This document shows positions 59,191 through 64,000 of a stretch of 64,000 nucleotides of DNA, piece by piece (the first letter of the stretch is position 1; each line of letters starts with the position of its first letter). A program made the translations under genes and the position numbers. Origin of the DNA: Rhea pennata (Eukaryota > Chordata > Aves > Rheiformes > Rheidae); the NCBI RefSeq assembly GCF_028389875.1, contig NC_084671.1:5905001-5969000 (forward strand). Reading direction: 5' to 3'. Below the pieces are notes generated by a model, which worked only from the letters and a program-made list of their open reading frames with translations, searched no databases and was not told the origin of the DNA.

Positions 59191-62100
59191 CTGCAGGGGT
59201 GGGAGAGAAGGAGAAGATCTGGCCATTAACTGTCCCAGGGGAGAAAGGGTCTGGCATAGGAAAATGGTGTGCTCTGGCTCTATCAGACACTCAACTGTTT
59301 TAAATGCGCAATGAGGATGACCGCAGTGACATGCCTTCTTCCTGCTGGTCCTTCTCTTAGCTGTACACCTCTGAGCCCCAGATGGAGACAAATGAGAGTG
59401 AGCGTACAGCTAAAAATGCATGATGCCTGGAAGTGGACATCTGCCCCCCAAAGACCAAGTCTTTGGATGATGTATCAGCCTCCTCCCATGAAACGTGAGG
59501 TTGGCTCAAGTTGATGAAGATTAAATATAAGTAACTATGTTCTTAAAGTACTGAATGTTTTAATTGATATCTGGTCTTTGAACCTTGTGATTGTGTTTTC
59601 AAGCTTCTACCTTTGACCCAGGAGGTAATGTTTTAAACATCAGCTGTGATAGCTACTTAACCATGTGATTCTGTGTTCTTAGCTTTAGGAGGGAAATCAA
59701 CTCTCAACAGACTTTTTTACTTGTATCCTAAATGCTAAAAAACCTACATTTCCATCCTGTTATCCTCCCAGCTATCCTTTTCTCCCTGGAGTTTTCTTAT
59801 ATTCTCAGTCTCTGTCCTACTGATACTCACAGCCAAACATGCCTCAGGGTTATCAGACTTAGTATATTTGGTATTAAAACAACTCTGAAATCCTGTCTCT
59901 TCCTCTTGGGAGTATTTTTTCAGGTCTGCACATTTCTCGTTCTCTCTCTCTAGCCCTGCATGATCTCACCTTCCTATTTAACCATACCAATGCTTTTCCT
60001 AGAAATAAATGTATCTGGAAATCTAAATTCCTAACTGGCAGTGGATCCTGCAATTAACCTGCTGCAGATGTGTCTGTAGAGAAATCTGAGCCCCTGGTGT
60101 GCCATGGACTGGCAGTGGGTAATTATGTTTGGGAGATTAAATTGAGTGTCCATGCAGAAGGGCTGCAAATCTCATCCAGCAGGACAATTCAACATGAAAA
60201 CAAATGGGATCCACCTCTCCCATAATGCTAGCACTCCCACCTCTGCTATGGATGTGGAAAGTGAAGTCCATTACAGGTCAGTGAAGTGATTTAAGTGACT
60301 TGTTGCCATTTCTGGTAGCCACAGAAGTATTGGATGTGTCCCATAGGAGAAAGTATTTAAGCACAGCAGGTTGAGCTGATGCTTTGAAGTCACTTTGCTT
60401 CAAAGGTGCAGGCAGAAGGTCTTTCCACTGGATCTGCGGCTTCACCTATCTCTTTTTAAGGGCCAAAAGGCTTGGAGAACGTAATCTCGGGCCAAAGGAT
60501 GTGTGAGGGAGCTACTGCTGAACAGCTAGACTTGGGGTTAGCTGAGCTAAGCATCAGCTGGTGCTTCTGCTGTGGGACAGAAGCACTCACAGAAGTGGAG
60601 GAAAAAAGGTTATCTCCCAGCAACTTCCCCCACCTGGAGGACAGAAACGAGAGGCTTATTTAAAATCTCTGAGATGCCAAAGAGGAGAACTGAGATTTGT
60701 CAATGTCGTCACCTGGCTCTACAAATGAAGGTTAAACCTCTACAAAGAGCATAAAGCTCCTGAGAAATTTGCAAAATGTGGCAACCTTGGAGGATCCAAT
60801 CACTATATTCCGTGTCAGCCTCTTTTTCCCTTCAGAAAAGGTACGATTAATACCTTATGGTGAGAGACAGCAGCCTGCCCGTATCATTTGCACTGATTCT
60901 CATTCACGGGAGTCAACTGTTCCACCAAATGCCATCGACCTGGGAGCACACTGTGTGCTCTTTCTGCCACCTCTTACCAAAAACCGTTCTTTCACAGATG
61001 GCTGGTCTGTGCACAAATTTTTCTGTTTGGAGAAGATAATGAAGCTGATATCCTACTCTCAGACTGATTAAAGCCTAAAAACATACTCTGTGATGCTCTT
61101 TGTCAAGCCCTTGATTTTACAGCTCAGCCAGGTAGGTCTACTTGGAAAGAAAAAGATAAAGCAGAGCAAATGAAAGTGCTGGTGCCGGCTTGGAGCCCAA
61201 CGGCACAGAGTGTCACCTTGGGGAGCAACGGCAGTGCCGGGGGCTCTCCCAGCTCTCTCTCTACCCTCTGCCCCTTTCTCCCTCTGAGGGCCAGTGTGAC
61301 ATGCAGCACAGGGCCTTAAAGTCTGCTCGCAAAGGAGAGGGCTGCGGGTCTGATAGTTGGCCAGAGCATGTCCTTTTAATCGCTAGCACGGTGCACAGGG
61401 TCCCTTGCCTGAGACTGGGGTGCCTGTGTGCTACTGCAATATATATAAGTAATACTATTTCCCCATAAAGAGTCCGTGTCTTTGATACTCTTCTGTTGCT
61501 TCAGTTTTGCATAGTCTAGCATCCAGGAGGAGCTATTAGAGCTGGGTTTTTTTTCGTTTTTTTTTTTTTCCTCTTGCTTATTTTGGGAGGATGTGGATTG
61601 CAATGTAAATGAAGGGAAACTATGGGTTTGCCAGGCTCCCAGCTACCTGCCAAGAAGCCTAAATTCTGCAAAAAAGCCACTCAGATGTGAGCTTTCAGGA
61701 TTCACAACAGAGCATGCGAGACCTGAGAGCCCCCTGCCACAAAGCTAAGGGTATAGACTGAGACCTGGAGATAGAGTCAGCAGATCCCTCAGCTCTTCCC
61801 TTCCCAAGGCTGCTGGGGTTGGATAGCCCTGGATTTTGGAAATGCAGCATTGAGATTGCAGTGTGGGCTGCTGAAAGAGCTCAAGTGGGTGAAATAGGAG
61901 GAAAACAGAGAGATTTCTGTCAGAAACCTGCCTGCAAGGCAATTTCCAAAAACCCACCTACTTTGCATCTAAAAACTCATCAAAACAGTCACCTTTCCAC
62001 GAAACAGTTTACTTCTTCCATCAAACTGACATTTTCTGGAGGTGTAATTCTCCAGCTGACTGTAGTTCTGAGTCTTGATTAACTGAGATTTGTAAGAACT

Positions 62101-63111
62101 TTGGGATTACAAAGGGAAAATGCAAAGGAGTGGAAAAGCAGCCATGTCAGTCTAAGTACTCTAATTAGCAAAGTTACTATTAATGTCCTTTCAAAGCAGA
62201 GTAGATTAATAAATAAATAAATCTAAGACTTACCCACAAAACACCAGACAGCAAATCGGATCCACGTGACCGTGGAGAGCTTCAGCATGAGATAGATGTT
62301 CACCAGCATAGCAAATGCAGGGACGAAGGGGAGACAAGGTGCCATATACGGCAACTTTTTGGGGTTTTCCGGCTGCTGTAAGATCACAAACACCAGTACA
62401 ACAATGAGCAGGATCATCAGCACCACGAGGAGGACAGCCCACCAGCTCTGCTCGTAGATGTAGTCTGCACCGAAAATGATGAAAGAGCAGAAGATGAACA
62501 TGAGAACAAAGAGCAAGAGCACGCACGTGGTGACCGTATGACCGGTGGCTACAGTTGGGCGATCCATTTTCCCTGGCAGGCCAAGGTGGATCCGCATTGT
62601 GTAGTAGCGTGGACCGATTAACTTCTTTAGCTTGATGAGGTAGATGTTCTCAGACTCATCTGCCTCTATTCCTGTGGTCATGTCGACCGTGCCATAATTT
62701 GGGTGATTTACACTGTAGGTGGATTTATCGGATTTCCCTATTAGCATCTCATTGTCCCCCAGTGATGGCAGATTTTTTGCCCCACATGTGTTGGTTGGTT
62801 GGCCCGTAAACTCTTCTCCTTCACTCCCTGGGGAACAAACTTCCTTCTCACAGTCAGCTAGGATGCCCTCCTTCTTCTGAGTGTGCTCCTCAGAGAGGAA
62901 TTTAACAAAGCCATCAATGTCACTCTCTGGCTGGTATCGGAGGAGCAGGACACAGACGGAGACCAGGGTGTAGGCGAGGAGTGTGCCGATGGACATCATT
63001 TCTATGAGGTCCCGTAGGCTGACCAGCAAGGAGAGCAGGGCTGCTAGAAATCCTGAGACAATACAAGCCACTACTGGAGTTTCCGTGTAAGAACTGATGT
63101 GGGACAAAAAT
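58868..63111 (-). CDS. SLC7A14: SLC7A14, cationic amino acid transporter family member (3' part)
   Basis: SLC7A14 is a lysosomal, brain- and retina-enriched member of the SLC7 (CAT-type) transporters; human mutations cause retinitis pigmentosa. Two exons are in the window, 63111-62234 and 59190-58868 on the minus strand. Together they give 399 whole residues, which fits the C-terminal half of the 771-residue human protein. Six hydrophobic segments are visible (for example VVACIVSGFLAALLSLLVSL and AVLLVVLMILLIVVLVFVIL), with a long acidic cytosolic loop containing the conserved NYGTVDMTTGIEADESENIY. The protein ends ALIANDELDYSPE, as in human. The 3.0 kb intron between the exons holds no recognised element. 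Confidence 0.97.
62234..63111 (-). CDS. SLC7A14: SLC7A14 penultimate exon
   Basis: A large 878-base exon. It begins, after one split base, FLSHISSYTETPVVACIVSG and ends RFAVWCFV plus one base. It covers two membrane segments, the long cytosolic loop, and three and a half further membrane segments. On the minus strand the acceptor is CACGCTCTAG and the donor GTAAGT. An AATA repeat lies just past the donor. Confidence 0.97.
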
Positions 63112-64000
63112 CTAGAGCGTGAAACAGTTGCAGAAAGTTAAAGTTGCAGATCACAGAGGTTCCCTGTCATAATAACACCTACCCAGCTGGAAAGGCACAG
63201 AGTCAGCTCAGATTTATGATCACTTCAGCTCTCATTGCTTTTTCGAGCTTAAATTCCAGACAAGTACAGAGCGGAAATAGCACTGAGGCTGAATCTGGAG
63301 TTAGATCTAGCTCTAGCAATCTCTGTGCACTCTGAAATATTCAGCTGGATACTCGCAAATGCAAAGCAATACCATGATTTTATGCATAGAACCTGCTCAC
63401 CTTTACAAGTAACTCTTGAACTGAATATTCATCCTTGGATAACTTATATCTTGAGACACCTACACCAAACGAGAGACTGAAGGGAGGTTGGATGGACTCA
63501 GTGGACAATACTGCAGCAGTTACAGGATGCCAGGGCAGGGATGCCTCTTCCCCTCATGTTATGCATGGAGGACACAGACCCCTGCACTTCTGCTTGGCTC
63601 TTAACGTTACAGGTAACTCTTGGATTGCCTGTGAAGATACAGTGGCTGTGCAGGTCTGTGGCACAGATGATGGAAGCATGCTGGGGCAAGTGAGTCTTTT
63701 CGACTCTTTTGCTAGAGCTCAGCACCCCCAGAAACAAAAGCGGCAAAGCTCAAAGTGCGTTCTGTGCTAATCCACGTGGGATTTTGTCGTGGGGCAATGG
63801 CTAGGTTTCTTCTTGTTTTTAATAATACTTGGGATTTTTTTTTCCTTTCTCCATGCAAGAACCTTGGGCACAAACCTCAGTGGATGGAAAGAGTCTCCAG
63901 CCTAGTTGTAGCACAACATAGTCACTTGTGCAAAAGGTTAAGACCATAGTAGGCAATTTTTAAGACAACTTTCTGGCAAAAGAAAAAAGCTTGATCTGAA
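63112..64000 (-). other. SLC7A14: SLC7A14 intron (continues outside window)
   Basis: Non-coding sequence upstream of the 62234-63111 exon in the sense of the gene. The open frames here are short and show no similarity I recognise; the next SLC7A14 exon lies beyond the right edge. Confidence 0.7.

Noticed and set aside
58925-59314. 129-codon plus-strand frame with hydrophobic stretches
   Set aside because: Antisense to the SLC7A14 last exon, whose own frame matches the family to the final residue.

Overview
The window is vertebrate nuclear DNA: long AT-rich introns, CpG islands, GT-AG splice sites and AATAAA poly(A) signals. Four genes are recognised by protein similarity, in the order PRKCI (+), SKIL (+), CLDN11 (+), SLC7A14 (-). 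This is the order at human 3q26.2, so it is conserved amniote synteny. The organism is almost certainly a bird. A CR1 LINE fragment lies at about 1663-1871, and a tRNA-Ile-headed SINE with a CR1-type tail lies at 18484-18600. SINEs of that design are known from passerines (TguSINE1), so a songbird or relative is my best guess. That part is inference.

Layout. 1-14.2 kb: the 3' two thirds of PRKCI. Thirteen coding exons run from inside the C1 zinc finger to the stop at 11831, followed by a 2.4 kb 3' UTR. 14.2-19.1 kb: AT-rich intergenic DNA with the SINE and an unexplained pair of minus-strand open frames. 19.1-21.0 kb: a very GC-rich CpG island holding a 40-bp minisatellite, pentanucleotide repeats and the likely SKIL promoter. 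21.1-38.1 kb: SKIL (SnoN), six coding exons giving 689 residues, then a 4.9 kb 3' UTR. 38.1-41.6 kb: intergenic. 41.6-53.0 kb: CLDN11, three coding exons giving 207 residues, with a GC-rich island in intron 2. 54.1-64 kb: the last two coding exons of SLC7A14 on the minus strand and probably a long 3' UTR that converges on CLDN11.

The four genes are not an operon and share no single pathway. PRKCI is the atypical PKC of the PAR polarity complex, which controls tight-junction assembly, and CLDN11 is a tight-junction strand protein of myelin and Sertoli cells. SKIL is a SMAD corepressor and a TGF-beta feedback gene. SLC7A14 is a lysosomal amino-acid-transporter-like protein. All coding exons read cleanly in phase with no frameshift or stop, so all four genes look functional; PRKCI and SLC7A14 are cut only by the window edges.

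I found no clear new biological system. The points most worth checking are: the nested hairpin in a PRKCI intron (279-354); a 145-bp element with 20-bp inverted ends in the last SKIL intron (32704-32848); a possible alternative SKIL terminal exon (23542-23598); a cluster of SMAD core motifs at the SKIL promoter; five Pumilio-type sites in the SKIL 3' UTR; and the minus-strand frames at 17.5-18.4 kb.
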